Assembly: GCF_023016065.1 (NCBI RefSeq)
Contig: NZ_JALKAQ010000005.1
Location: 212,740 to 276,739 of the forward strand
Direction of reading: 5' to 3'
Length of the DNA stretch: 64,000 nucleotides
Origin: Marinobacter sp. S0848L
GTDB lineage: Bacteria > Pseudomonadota > Gammaproteobacteria > Pseudomonadales > Oleiphilaceae
A program made the translations under genes and the position numbers. Shown here in pieces: positions 53,122-62,400 of the stretch. How positions within the stretch are numbered: the first letter of the stretch is position 1; each line of letters starts with the position of its first letter. The notes below the pieces were generated by a model. That model was not told the DNA's origin. It saw only the letters and a list, made by a program, of their open reading frames with translations, and searched no databases.

Positions 53122-53703
53122 TCAGGAGCCTCCGTGCTTTTCTCTGTTTTGCTGCTTATCTTGATCGCTCTTGCGAACCATAACGTAGGCTGCGCCTGTC
53201 CCACCATGTCGCTTTTGGGCCGAATGAAACGCAAGAACCGCCTCCAACTCAGGCAACCATTTCGCCAGATAGCTTTTCAATTGGGCGATGCCATCCGGGT
53301 TACGCTCTCCCTTCCCGTGAAGAATAATGACAGAACGTATCCCGTAATTTACGCAATCATTAATAAACTGGAACACCTCTTTTCGGGCCTCTTCGACCGT
53401 CATTCGGTGCAAATCAAGCCGAGCTTCAATGGGATACTGTCCCAACCTGAGTTTTTTAAACACACCATGCTGCACCCCGGGCCGCTGCCAACTCAGTACA
53501 TCGTGGGCCGTTAGCGGCTCAACGACATCAGCCGTTAACGGATTTACATCACGGACCTGCGCCTCAACCGCGGCTTGCTGGCGAACCAAATGCCCCGGAG
53601 TGAGCTCTGTGCGTGCGGCCACGTCGGCACGGTTCGGTTTACGTATGCGCCGCACATCTTTCATTTCTTCAAGGAAAGCCAGGCGCTCTTCTTTGGAGGT
53701 CAT
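53122..53703 (-). CDS. Smr-domain endonuclease-like protein (SmrA type)
   Basis: A 193-residue cytoplasmic protein with a basic helical N-terminus and a C-terminal Smr domain (about 85-175): LDLHRMTVEEARKEVFQFI, the SVIILHGKGERNPDG core and HGGTGAAYVMVRK. Stand-alone Smr proteins of this type (YdaL/SmrA) are nicking endonucleases in E. coli tests; newer work links Smr domains to RNA cleavage at stalled ribosomes. The exact substrate here is unknown. Confidence 0.88.
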   Translation of the reverse strand: MTSKEERLAFLEEMKDVRRIRKPNRADVAARTELTPGHLVRQQAAVEAQVRDVNPLTADVVEPLTAHDVLSWQRPGVQHGVFKKLRLGQYPIEARLDLHRMTVEEARKEVFQFINDCVNYGIRSVIILHGKGERNPDGIAQLKSYLAKWLPELEAVLAFHSAQKRHGGTGAAYVMVRKSDQDKQQNREKHGGS

Positions 53704-53849
53704 AACACATACGAATCCAGGTTGACGAGTAACGGGACTCTACCACTGCACCGGCATACCATAAAGCGAAGCTCGTCTTCGCGTAGGACGAAAATCGTAG
53801 GGCATCGTCTACGCTTACTGAACTACACTTCGGGCAGCCCACCCTAATA

Positions 53850-55814
53850 ATGAGGCAACACAAGCATCCGCTCCTGCCCGGCACGATGGTACTCTTTATG
53901 ACTGCAGATACGCCCGACTCTACGCTTCCGCAGAACACCCGCGCGATCATGACGTTTTTGAGAGAGCACGCGCCCTTTTCGAACATGGACGATCCGCATC
54001 TGGCACACTTCGCGGAAAATGCAAAACTGACGTTTTTCAGTGACGGTGAAGAGGTTTTGTCTCCCGACGGCGATGTCGTCAAACATTTCTGGGTGGTTAA
54101 ACAGGGGCGTATTCGGGGCGAGCGATTCAATGAGAAAGATAATCGCGCCGAAACCACCTTCGAGATAAGCAAAGGTGAATGCTTTCCGCTCGCCGCGCTG
54201 ATCGGGGAACGCCCCACACGCACGCTTCACCGTGCAGCGGGCGATACTTTCTGTTTGAGCATTGATCACCCTGCCTTTGTGACTCTGTTTGCGGAAAGCG
54301 AACCCTTCCGGGACTTCTGTCTTCGCGGTGTCAGCAGCTTGCTCGATCAGGTCAACCAACGCATTCAGTCAACCGCCATGGCCTCCATCGGCTCTAGCAG
54401 CAGTCTGGACACACCGCTTGAGCGTTACGCCCTGCGCGCGCCAATCATTTGTACGCCAGACCTGCCCGTTAACGAAGCCGTTGCCCGGATGCATGAGAAC
54501 AATGTCGGCAGCATTGTTGTCACCGATGATCAACAGCAGCCAACCGGCATTTTCACCCTCAGAGATTTGCGTATGTTGATCGCCGAGGGGGCAGACTCTC
54601 TCAGCACGCCTATCCGTCACGTAATGACGCCAGAACCATGTCGCTTACTCGCCTCTGATGATGCCTTTGATGCCGCCATGCTGATGGCTGAACGGCATTT
54701 CGCCCACGTGTGCGTGGTGGACGACAACAACCGTTTAATCGGTGTGGTTTCGGAACGCGACCTGTTTTCACTTCAGCGGGTCGATTTGGTGCACTTGGCC
54801 CGAACCATCAGCACAGCGTCTCAATTAAGCACGCTGATTAGCCTGCGCCATGATGTGTCTCGACTGGTTGACACGATGCTCGCCCACGGCGCCGATTCTG
54901 GCCAGGTCGTTAAAATCATTACCACACTGAACGACGTCACGGTGCGACGCGTACTGGAACTGAACCTGAAACAGAATGATCCCGGCATTCCCTTCACCTG
55001 GCTAACATTTGGCAGCGAAGGCCGTCAGGAACAAACCCTTCTGACCGATCAGGACAATGGCATCTTATTCGATACGCCCGACGGCATGACCGAAGACCAG
55101 GTCCGCGAAAAGCTGCTGCCATTTGCCCGTAAGGTTAATGATGAACTGGCCCAATGCGGCTTCACACTGTGCAAGGGCAACATCATGGCCAGCAATCCCA
55201 AGCTGTGCCTGAGTGAAGCCGAGTGGGACGACTGGTTTCAGCGATTTATCGAAGCTTCTACGCCGCAAAACCTGGTCTATTCCTCTATCTTCCTCGACAT
55301 GCGGGCGATTTTCGGGCCGGACGAGCCACTCAGAAGGCTGTTTAGTAAGGTGCTCACACGCATCGAGAAAAATGCACTGTTCCAGAAGATGCTGGCTGGC
55401 AATGCGCTGCAGCGGAAGCCGCCTCTCACCCTGTTTCGAACCTTTCGTTATCTGAATGACGACAACAAAAAAGTACTGGATCTGAAGCGCCAGGGCTTGG
55501 CACCTTTCGTTGAATCCATCCGGGTGTTTGCATTAGCAAACGGGATCAGAGCTGCCAACACGCTGGAACGCCTCGATGAACTCGCCAAAAAGAATGTGTT
55601 TGATCAAAAGGATGCCGGTGCATGGAAAGAATCGTACAGTCTGATTCAGGCCATACGGATGCGGGCCCATCAAGACCTGCTCGCCAATGACGAGCCACTG
55701 ACCAACTACATTGACCCGGACGATCTGAACCCTCTTGACCGGCGTATCCTGCGAGAATCCTTTCGTCAGGCCCAGCGACTCCAGCAAAAACTGGAATTGG
55801 CGTACCAACTATAG
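53850..55814 (+). CDS. cNMP-binding/CBS/DUF294 nucleotidyltransferase-like protein
   Basis: A 654-residue cytoplasmic multidomain protein. Order: cyclic-nucleotide-binding-type domain (about 35-155, FEISKGECFPLAALIGERP), two CBS domains (about 200-315), a DUF294 nucleotidyltransferase-like domain with TFGSEGRQEQTLLTDQDNG (about 386-405) and a DUF294 C-terminal helical domain. Such proteins are regularly found beside acetate-type symporters and acetyl-CoA synthetase and probably act as a regulatory uridylyl- or nucleotidyl-transferase-like sensor; the target is unknown. Start uncertain: ATGs at 53850, 53886 and 53898, none with a strong ribosome site. Confidence 0.85.
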   Translation: MRQHKHPLLPGTMVLFMTADTPDSTLPQNTRAIMTFLREHAPFSNMDDPHLAHFAENAKLTFFSDGEEVLSPDGDVVKHFWVVKQGRIRGERFNEKDNRAETTFEISKGECFPLAALIGERPTRTLHRAAGDTFCLSIDHPAFVTLFAESEPFRDFCLRGVSSLLDQVNQRIQSTAMASIGSSSSLDTPLERYALRAPIICTPDLPVNEAVARMHENNVGSIVVTDDQQQPTGIFTLRDLRMLIAEGADSLSTPIRHVMTPEPCRLLASDDAFDAAMLMAERHFAHVCVVDDNNRLIGVVSERDLFSLQRVDLVHLARTISTASQLSTLISLRHDVSRLVDTMLAHGADSGQVVKIITTLNDVTVRRVLELNLKQNDPGIPFTWLTFGSEGRQEQTLLTDQDNGILFDTPDGMTEDQVREKLLPFARKVNDELAQCGFTLCKGNIMASNPKLCLSEAEWDDWFQRFIEASTPQNLVYSSIFLDMRAIFGPDEPLRRLFSKVLTRIEKNALFQKMLAGNALQRKPPLTLFRTFRYLNDDNKKVLDLKRQGLAPFVESIRVFALANGIRAANTLERLDELAKKNVFDQKDAGAWKESYSLIQAIRMRAHQDLLANDEPLTNYIDPDDLNPLDRRILRESFRQAQRLQQKLELAYQL

Positions 55815-55828
55815 GCCGTGGCACCACT

Positions 55829-56533
55829 ATGTTTTCGAACGTTAAACGTTGGCTTTCCTTAAAACGAAACGGCCATTCCAGCATCGACATGGACAATCTG
55901 CCAACCCCCAAAACGGCAGGTGATCAAAGCCTTTCCAATTCCCGCCTGATCGTTTTAGATCTCGAAACAACGGGTTTAAACACCGCCAAAGATGAAGTAA
56001 TCGCCATCGGGGCGGTCGCCATCGAAAAAGGTGCCATACACCTGGACGATCAGTTCGATCTGATCCTTCGCCGTCCCGAATTAGACATACGGGAAACTGT
56101 GCTGATTCATGGTATTGGCCCGGAAGCCCTAACCCAGGGTCAGGAAACAAAAGAAGCGTTACTGCACCTTCTGGAATGGATGAATGGCGACCCGATCCTG
56201 GCGTATCACGCCGAATTCGATAAACGGTTTCTTGAACGAACGCTGAAGGCTCAGCTTGGGTACACCCGCTCCCACGTTTGGATGGACGTTGCAGAGCTAA
56301 TGCCTGCTTTTTTCCCGAAAGCGGAGCCAAAAGGCAGGGGGCTGGATCATTGGTCGGATCTTTTCCGGCTGGAAGTTAGTGAACGGCATCACGCTGCCGC
56401 CGATGCGATGGTGACCGCGGAACTCACCTTGATTGCCCTTAATACGGCCCAAAAGTCGAACGTCAAAACACTAAAGGATCTCTCGCAAAAGCTACGTTAT
56501 CAACGACGTTTGCAGAAAATGAAGCGATTTTAG
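55829..56533 (+). CDS. DnaQ-like DEDDh 3'-5' exonuclease
   Basis: A 234-residue exonuclease of the DnaQ superfamily but not the polymerase III epsilon subunit. Exo I LDLETTG (Asp44, Glu46), Exo II AYHAEFDKRF and Exo III ERHHAAADAMVTA (His, Asp) are present. The N-terminal 38 residues are basic and variable. It follows the DUF294 gene by 14 bases; the same pair is found together in many gammaproteobacteria, hinting at a shared process that is not understood. Confidence 0.9.
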   Translation: MFSNVKRWLSLKRNGHSSIDMDNLPTPKTAGDQSLSNSRLIVLDLETTGLNTAKDEVIAIGAVAIEKGAIHLDDQFDLILRRPELDIRETVLIHGIGPEALTQGQETKEALLHLLEWMNGDPILAYHAEFDKRFLERTLKAQLGYTRSHVWMDVAELMPAFFPKAEPKGRGLDHWSDLFRLEVSERHHAAADAMVTAELTLIALNTAQKSNVKTLKDLSQKLRYQRRLQKMKRF

Positions 56534-56664
56534 TGCCGGGCATCATTATCCGCAAAGCCTGTCAGGGCGCCGCTTTGAGGCTGAATTAATAAGACCATTT
56601 GCCAATATCCATAATGTCACTGACGCGTAAAGTCGATAACGACAACAAGTCAGAGAACAACACA

Positions 56665-56739
56665 ATGAACAATAAATTCTCTTACCGCATTACCCAAAAA
56701 GATCGCCAGCCGAGCTTTACAAAAACAATATGGGAGTGA
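56665..56739 (+). CDS. Possible 24-residue leader peptide
   Basis: A short frame MNNKFSYRITQKDRQPSFTK then TIWE stops four bases before the small symporter subunit ATG, and its last codons contain that gene's ribosome site (GGGAG). AGAGAA precedes its own ATG by 9 bases. It could couple or attenuate translation of the symporter, or be chance. The rest of the 210-bp spacer shows no firm promoter. Confidence 0.3.
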   Translation: MNNKFSYRITQKDRQPSFTKTIWE

Positions 56740-56743
56740 GTGT

Positions 56744-57010
56744 ATGTCAGGACATAGCTACGACGCTGAAAACTACTGGAAATCCAATCTTCGCCTGATC
56801 TTCGGGAGCCTGATTGTCTGGGCTCTGGTTTCGTACGGCGCTGCAATTCTCCTACGCCCAATGCTTGCCGGCATTGAAGTGGGTGGTACCGACCTGGGCT
56901 TCTGGTTCGCCCAGCAAGGCTCCATTATCACCTTCATTATTCTGATTTTTTTCTACGCCTGGCGCATGAACAAAATCGATGAGAAATTCGGCGTACACGA
57001 GGAGAAATAA
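56744..57010 (+). CDS. DUF4212 small subunit of sodium/solute symporter
   Basis: An 88-residue membrane protein with two membrane segments (about 20-40 and 55-78) and the family marks YWKSNLRLIFGSLIVWALVS and FFYAWRMNKIDEKFG. It is the small partner that always precedes VC_2705-type sodium:solute symporters. A GGGAG ribosome site lies 8 bases upstream. Three bases separate it from the large subunit gene. Confidence 0.92.
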   Translation: MSGHSYDAENYWKSNLRLIFGSLIVWALVSYGAAILLRPMLAGIEVGGTDLGFWFAQQGSIITFIILIFFYAWRMNKIDEKFGVHEEK

Positions 57011-57013
57011 CGC

Positions 57014-58783
57014 ATGAGCCAATTCGCAATTAACTTGCTTTTCGTTGGGGGCTCATTCCTCCTGTACATCGGCATCGCTGTTTGGGCAAAAGCCGGCAGC
57101 ACCAGTGACTTCTACGTTGCTGGTGGCGGCGTTCATCCTGTTACCAATGGGATGGCTATTGGTGCCGACTGGATGTCTGCTGCGTCCTTCATCTCCATGG
57201 CCGGCCTGATTGCAGCCGGTGGTTATGCCAACTCCACCTTCCTGATGGGCTGGACCGGCGGATACGTTTTGCTGGCCATGTTGCTGGCGCCGTACTTGCG
57301 CAAGTTTGGCAAGTTCACGGTTCCGGAATTCATTGGCGACCGCTACTACAGTTCGAATGCACGACTGGTTGCCGTTATTTGCCTGATTGTCGCATCAGTG
57401 ACCTACGTTATCGGCCAGATGGCAGGTGCGGGCGTTGCCTTCTCTCGCTTCCTGGAAGTTGATTCCACCAACGGCCTGATCATCGCCGCGATTGTGGTCT
57501 TCATCTACGCGGTCATGGGTGGCATGAAAGGCATTACCTACACCCAGGTTGCACAATATTGTGTGCTTATTGTGGCTTACACGATTCCAGCGGTGTTCAT
57601 TTCCCTGCAGCTGACCGGCAACCCGATTCCCGGTCTTGGCATGTTCTCGACCCACACCGAATCTGGTCTTCCGCTACTGACTAAGCTGAACCAAGTGATC
57701 ACCGATCTTGGCTTCAACCAGTACACCGCCGATGTCGATAACAAGTTGAACATGGTGCTGTTTACTCTGTCCTTGATGATCGGTACCGCCGGTTTACCAC
57801 ACGTCATCATCCGCTTCTTCACGGTTCCTAAAGTATCTGATGCGCGCTGGTCGGGCGGTTGGGCTTTGGTGTTCATTGCCCTGCTGTACCTGACGGCACC
57901 CGCCGTAGCGTCTATGGCTCGCTTGAACCTGATGACCACCATTTACCCTGAAGGCACTCAGGCCCAGCCGATCGAGTACGATCAGCGTCCCGGCTGGATT
58001 GCCACCTGGGAAGAAACCGGTCTGATCAAATACGAAGACAAGAACAACGACGGCCGCATTCAGTTGTACAACGACAATAATGCCGAGTTTGCCGACACCG
58101 CAGCTGAACGTGGCTGGGCCGGCAACGAGATGGTCGTAAACAACGATATCCTGGTATTGGCTAACCCCGAGATTGCCAACCTCCCGGGTTGGGTCATCGG
58201 TTTGATTGCCGCGGGTGGTTTGGCCGCAGCCTTGTCCACCGCCGCCGGGCTTTTGCTGGCCATATCGTCGGCCGTGAGTCACGACTTGATCAAAGGCCGG
58301 CTTAACCCCAACATCAGCGATAAGGGCGAATTACTCGCCGCCCGAATCTCGATGGCTGTTGCGATTGTGGTTGCTACATGGCTAGGGGCAAATCCTCCCG
58401 GGTTTGCGGCTCAGGTAGTGGCGCTGGCCTTCGGTATAGCAGGCGCATCCCTGTTCCCCGCCTTGATGATGGGTATTTTCTCCAAGCGGGTGAATAACGT
58501 GGGCGCGATTTCCGGCATGCTGGCAGGCCTGACCTTTACACTGGTGTACATCTTCACTTACAAAGGCTGGCTGTTCATTCCGGGCACCAACACCCTGGCG
58601 GACACCCCTGAGAACTGGGTACTGGGTATTTCCCCGCTGTCTATTGGTGCAATTGGTGCCATCGTCAACTTTGCGGTAGCCTTTGGAGTATCGAAAGTAA
58701 CAGCTGAACCGCCAGTCGAAATTCAGGAGTTGGTCGAAAGCGTCCGTTACCCTCGCGGTGCCGGCACAGCCCATGATCACTGA
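57014..58783 (+). CDS. Sodium:solute symporter, VC_2705 (acetate-type) subfamily
   Basis: A 589-residue SSS-family transporter with about thirteen membrane segments, close in pattern to acetate/short-chain acid permeases. Marks include FYVAGGGVHPVTNGMAIGADWMSAASFISMAGLI in parts and TLSLMIGTAGLPHVIIRFFTV. Between two mid-protein segments there is a hydrophilic, probably periplasmic, loop (about 318-390) with an EF-hand-like DKNNDGRIQLYN at 342-353. Substrate is inferred as a small carboxylate. A GAGGAG site lies 9 bases before the ATG. A terminator follows. Confidence 0.92.
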   Translation: MSQFAINLLFVGGSFLLYIGIAVWAKAGSTSDFYVAGGGVHPVTNGMAIGADWMSAASFISMAGLIAAGGYANSTFLMGWTGGYVLLAMLLAPYLRKFGKFTVPEFIGDRYYSSNARLVAVICLIVASVTYVIGQMAGAGVAFSRFLEVDSTNGLIIAAIVVFIYAVMGGMKGITYTQVAQYCVLIVAYTIPAVFISLQLTGNPIPGLGMFSTHTESGLPLLTKLNQVITDLGFNQYTADVDNKLNMVLFTLSLMIGTAGLPHVIIRFFTVPKVSDARWSGGWALVFIALLYLTAPAVASMARLNLMTTIYPEGTQAQPIEYDQRPGWIATWEETGLIKYEDKNNDGRIQLYNDNNAEFADTAAERGWAGNEMVVNNDILVLANPEIANLPGWVIGLIAAGGLAAALSTAAGLLLAISSAVSHDLIKGRLNPNISDKGELLAARISMAVAIVVATWLGANPPGFAAQVVALAFGIAGASLFPALMMGIFSKRVNNVGAISGMLAGLTFTLVYIFTYKGWLFIPGTNTLADTPENWVLGISPLSIGAIGAIVNFAVAFGVSKVTAEPPVEIQELVESVRYPRGAGTAHDH

Positions 58784-58832
58784 GCTGTATAAAAACCTGA
58801 ATTATTGCCGATAATGGCAGGTTGATACCGAG

Positions 58833-58866
58833 CGGGCTTCCTCAGTGAGGAAGCCCGTTCTTCATT
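58833..58866 (+). terminator. Terminator after the symporter
   Basis: A 12-bp inverted repeat (58833-58844 with 58846-58857) followed by TTCTTCATT, 50 bases after the symporter stop. It separates the symporter transcript from the downstream gene. Confidence 0.82.
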
Positions 58867-58880
58867 AAGGATATTGTTTT

Positions 58881-59387
58881 ATGTTCTGGAATTTTGTGGC
58901 CACAATCTTTTGCGGCCTGGGCGCTGCAGGCATTGCCTTAGGCATACGCGCCATCACGGCTAAGAAGGCCCCCAGATGGATCATTCCGGTCTTTGCCGGG
59001 CTCGGCATGCTAGGCTACCTGGTGTATGGCGAATACACGTGGTACGACCATAAACAAACGCTGTTGCCCGATGAAGCGGTGGTGATCAATACTGAACGGG
59101 AGCAGTTGATCTTCCGGCCGTGGACATTCGTGTTCCCGTACGTCACTGCGTTTTCGGCAGTCGATGTCGAAAGCATCTCCCGGGATACCAGCAACGCCGA
59201 GATTGTTCGCTTTACACTGTATCGGTTTGAACAAACAGTCACAGACGCGGTTTCCCATCGGGTACATCTGATCAATTGCCAAACTCGAGAGTTAGTGCCC
59301 CTGGCCAGCAACGGCAACCCTCGGGTGGACAACCTTAAACGGCTAAACAATAACGATCCGCTGCTTAACACTGTGTGTAGCGCCTGA
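58881..59387 (+). CDS. Uncharacterised membrane-anchored protein
   Basis: A 168-residue protein I cannot place in a named family. Two hydrophobic segments (about 3-25 and 34-50) near the N-terminus are followed by a soluble domain of about 115 residues, beginning YTWYDHKQTLLPDEAVVINTE and containing a two-Cys pattern (LINCQT and the last residues NTVCSA). Strong AGGA 9 bases before the ATG shows it is translated. It sits between the acetate-type symporter and the symporter-fused kinase, so a role with that module is possible but unproven. Confidence 0.78.
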   Translation: MFWNFVATIFCGLGAAGIALGIRAITAKKAPRWIIPVFAGLGMLGYLVYGEYTWYDHKQTLLPDEAVVINTEREQLIFRPWTFVFPYVTAFSAVDVESISRDTSNAEIVRFTLYRFEQTVTDAVSHRVHLINCQTRELVPLASNGNPRVDNLKRLNNNDPLLNTVCSA

Positions 59388-59417
59388 TAGATAGAACGGA
59401 CGGGATAAACGCAATAC

Positions 59418-62400
59418 ATGATTAGTGTCTGGGTGCTTGTTTTAATATCGATCACTTACATTTCACTGTTGTTTTTGATCGCCTGGGCGGGCGACAAGCA
59501 TCCAGGGTTGTATCGCCATACATTTGCCCGCACACATATCTACAGCCTTTCCTTGGCGGTCTACTTCACGTCCTGGACGTTCTACGGGGCCGTGGGGCGC
59601 GCTACGCAGGAAGGTTTCGGCTTTGCCTCCATTTACCTCGGTCCACTTCTGGTATTCCTGTTCTTTGCGCCCTTACTGCGCCGCATCATTCACATCAGTA
59701 AACGCAACAACAGTACCTCAATCGCCGATTTCATCGCGTCACGGTATGGCAAATCCCAGCTATTAGCCGCCATGGTCGCGGCAGTCGCTCTGATCGGCAG
59801 CGTTCCTTACATAGCCCTGCAACTGAAAGCTATCGCTCTTGGCTTTAGCGTGTTGTCCGATAATAGCCACCCTTTACCGGGGCTTGGCACAATCTGGAAC
59901 GATTCCGCGTGGTATATCACGCTCACCCTCGCCGTATTTACCGTTCTGTTTGGAACCCGACATCTGGAATCGACCGAACACCACCGAGGGATGATTCAAG
60001 CCATTGCCTTTGAATCACTGATAAAGCTGGTGGCGTTCATCGCCGTCGGACTTTTCGTTGGTTATGGTTTGTTTAATGGTTTCGGCGACTTGTTCCAAAA
60101 AGCCGCTGACGCAGACTTTATCGGAACACTCACCACCAGCAGTTTCGATGCGCCAGCGTTCATCACCCAAACTCTGGTGGCTATGCTGGCGATTATCTGT
60201 CTGCCGCGGCAGTTCCACGTTATGGTGGTTGAGAATGCCGACCACCGGGATTTCAACGTTGCTCGCTGGGCGATGCCGGTGTATCTGATCATCGCAACCG
60301 CTTTTGTTATTCCGATCGCCGCTGCAGGCCTTTTGTATGCTGACAGTTTGGGTAGTAACCCGGATATCGTAATCCTGCAGCTTCCGATTATGGCCGGCGA
60401 GCAATGGTTGTCCGTCCTCGCGTTTCTTGGCGGCGGTTCTGCCGCAGCGGCCATGGTGATAGTCTGCTCAGTGGCCATCTCCACCATGGTGAGTAACGAG
60501 ATCATCATGCCCGGGCTGTTGAAATTCTTCCGGCCCCGAATGAACCGTCGAGCCGACCTTAGCTACTTGCTGCTAACCATTCGCCGCGCCGCTATCTTCG
60601 TCGTTTTATTAACTGCCTACGGTTTTTATCGTATGGCGGGGCAAGACTACAGCCTCACGGCCTTCGGTTTACTGTCGTTCGCCGCTGCGGCCCAATTCGG
60701 GCCGGCTCTGGTGGGAGGTATCCTGTGGCGCAAGGGTAACGCGACAGGCGCAATCTGGGGGCTGGGGCTGGGCTTCACCGTCTGGTGTTATACCTTGCTA
60801 TTACCGGCGCTGGTTTCTACGGGCTGGATCGACGACGGACTGATCAATCACGGCCTGTTCGGTTGGAGCTGGACACGGCCCACCGCTCTGTTCGGCTCGG
60901 AACTCGACCAGATGACCCACGGCATACTGTGGAGCCTCGGTATCAACACAGCAGCTTATCTACTGCTGTCCGTTGTAACCCGCCAACGTATCCGGGAAAA
61001 AATTCAGCTTGCCGCCTTTTTTCAGGAATTTGATCCCCGGCATGACAGCCCCACTAACCAAAGCTGGCAAGGCGAAGTGCTGGTGTCCGACCTTCAGGCA
61101 CTGACAGACCGTTTTATGGGCGAAGAACGCTCGGAAAGCGTGTTCCACAATTACGAGCGCCGAAACGCAATTCGACTTTACCCCCACCGGGAAGCGTCTA
61201 CCCACCTCAGAAAATATATTGAGCGGCAATTGGCCTCGGTTATTGGCGCATCCACTGCCCGGGTTGTACTTGAATCGACCCTGACCGGTCGTGACATGCA
61301 GATTGAAGACGTCGTCAGCATCGTGGATGAAGCCTCCCAGGCCATGACCTTTAGTCGGGAACTGCTGCAATCTGCCATAGAAAACATCAGTTTGGGCGTG
61401 TCGGTAGTCAATCACCAGCAACAATTGGTTGTCTGGAACCAGCGCTACCAAGAGCTTTTCAGCTACCCCAAAGGCTATGTCAGGGTCGGTCGTCCGGTTG
61501 AAGACCTGATGCGCTATAACCTGATGAACGCCAACCTCTCCGCACGCCGCATCGATGAAATCATAGAGGGCCGGTGCGCGAGCATGCGGGCGGGCGAACC
61601 GATGTCCTACGAGCGGCAACGCCCGGATGGCACCGTTGTACGTATTGACGGCAGCCCAATCCCCGGTGGTGGCTATGTAACCACATTCCAGGACATTACT
61701 CCGATGCGCCGCACCGAGCAGGCGCTGAAAGAAACCAACATCTATCTCGAACAGCGCGTGCGTGAACGGACACAAGAGCTGCAGGTAATCAACGAGCAAA
61801 TGCTCAAAGCAAAATCCGTGGCAGAGCAGGCGAACCAGAGTAAGACCCGCTTTCTGGCCGCGGCCAGCCATGATTTGTTGCAGCCCCTGAACGCAGCACG
61901 ATTATTTACGTCAGCCCTGTCAGGAAAATCGGTAGACCGTGAAACCTCCGAACTGATTCAGCATATCGACAGTTCTTTGGGCGCAGCGGAAGAGATCATC
62001 AGTACGCTACTGGATATATCGAAGCTGGATGCGGGCGCCCTAGAGCCAGACATTACCGTTTTCCCGGTGAATGACCTGCTCCGCCACCTTGCGACCGAGT
62101 TTTCCGCGATCGCAAAGGATCAAGGGCTAGAACTTCATGTGGTGCCCAGTTCAGCTTGGGTCCGTTCGGATGCAAAACTGCTGCGGAGGGCGGTCCAGAA
62201 CTTCTTGTCGAACGCCATCAGGTATTGTGACAGTGGCCGGATACTTATGGGCTGCCGCCGCCTGAAGGGATTCCTGCGCATTGAAATCTGGGATACCGGC
62301 CCGGGTATGTCCGAAGAGCAGCTCACGCATATCTTTGAAGAGTTCCGGCGCTTCCAGCACGGGCAAGACAAGAAAGGACTCGGCCTTGGGCTCGCCATCG

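Noticed and set aside
53750..53830. Repeated CGTAG/TCGTAG words in the Smr/DUF294 spacer
   Set aside because: Looked like part of the structured repeat core, but there is no hairpin pair and no paired arms.
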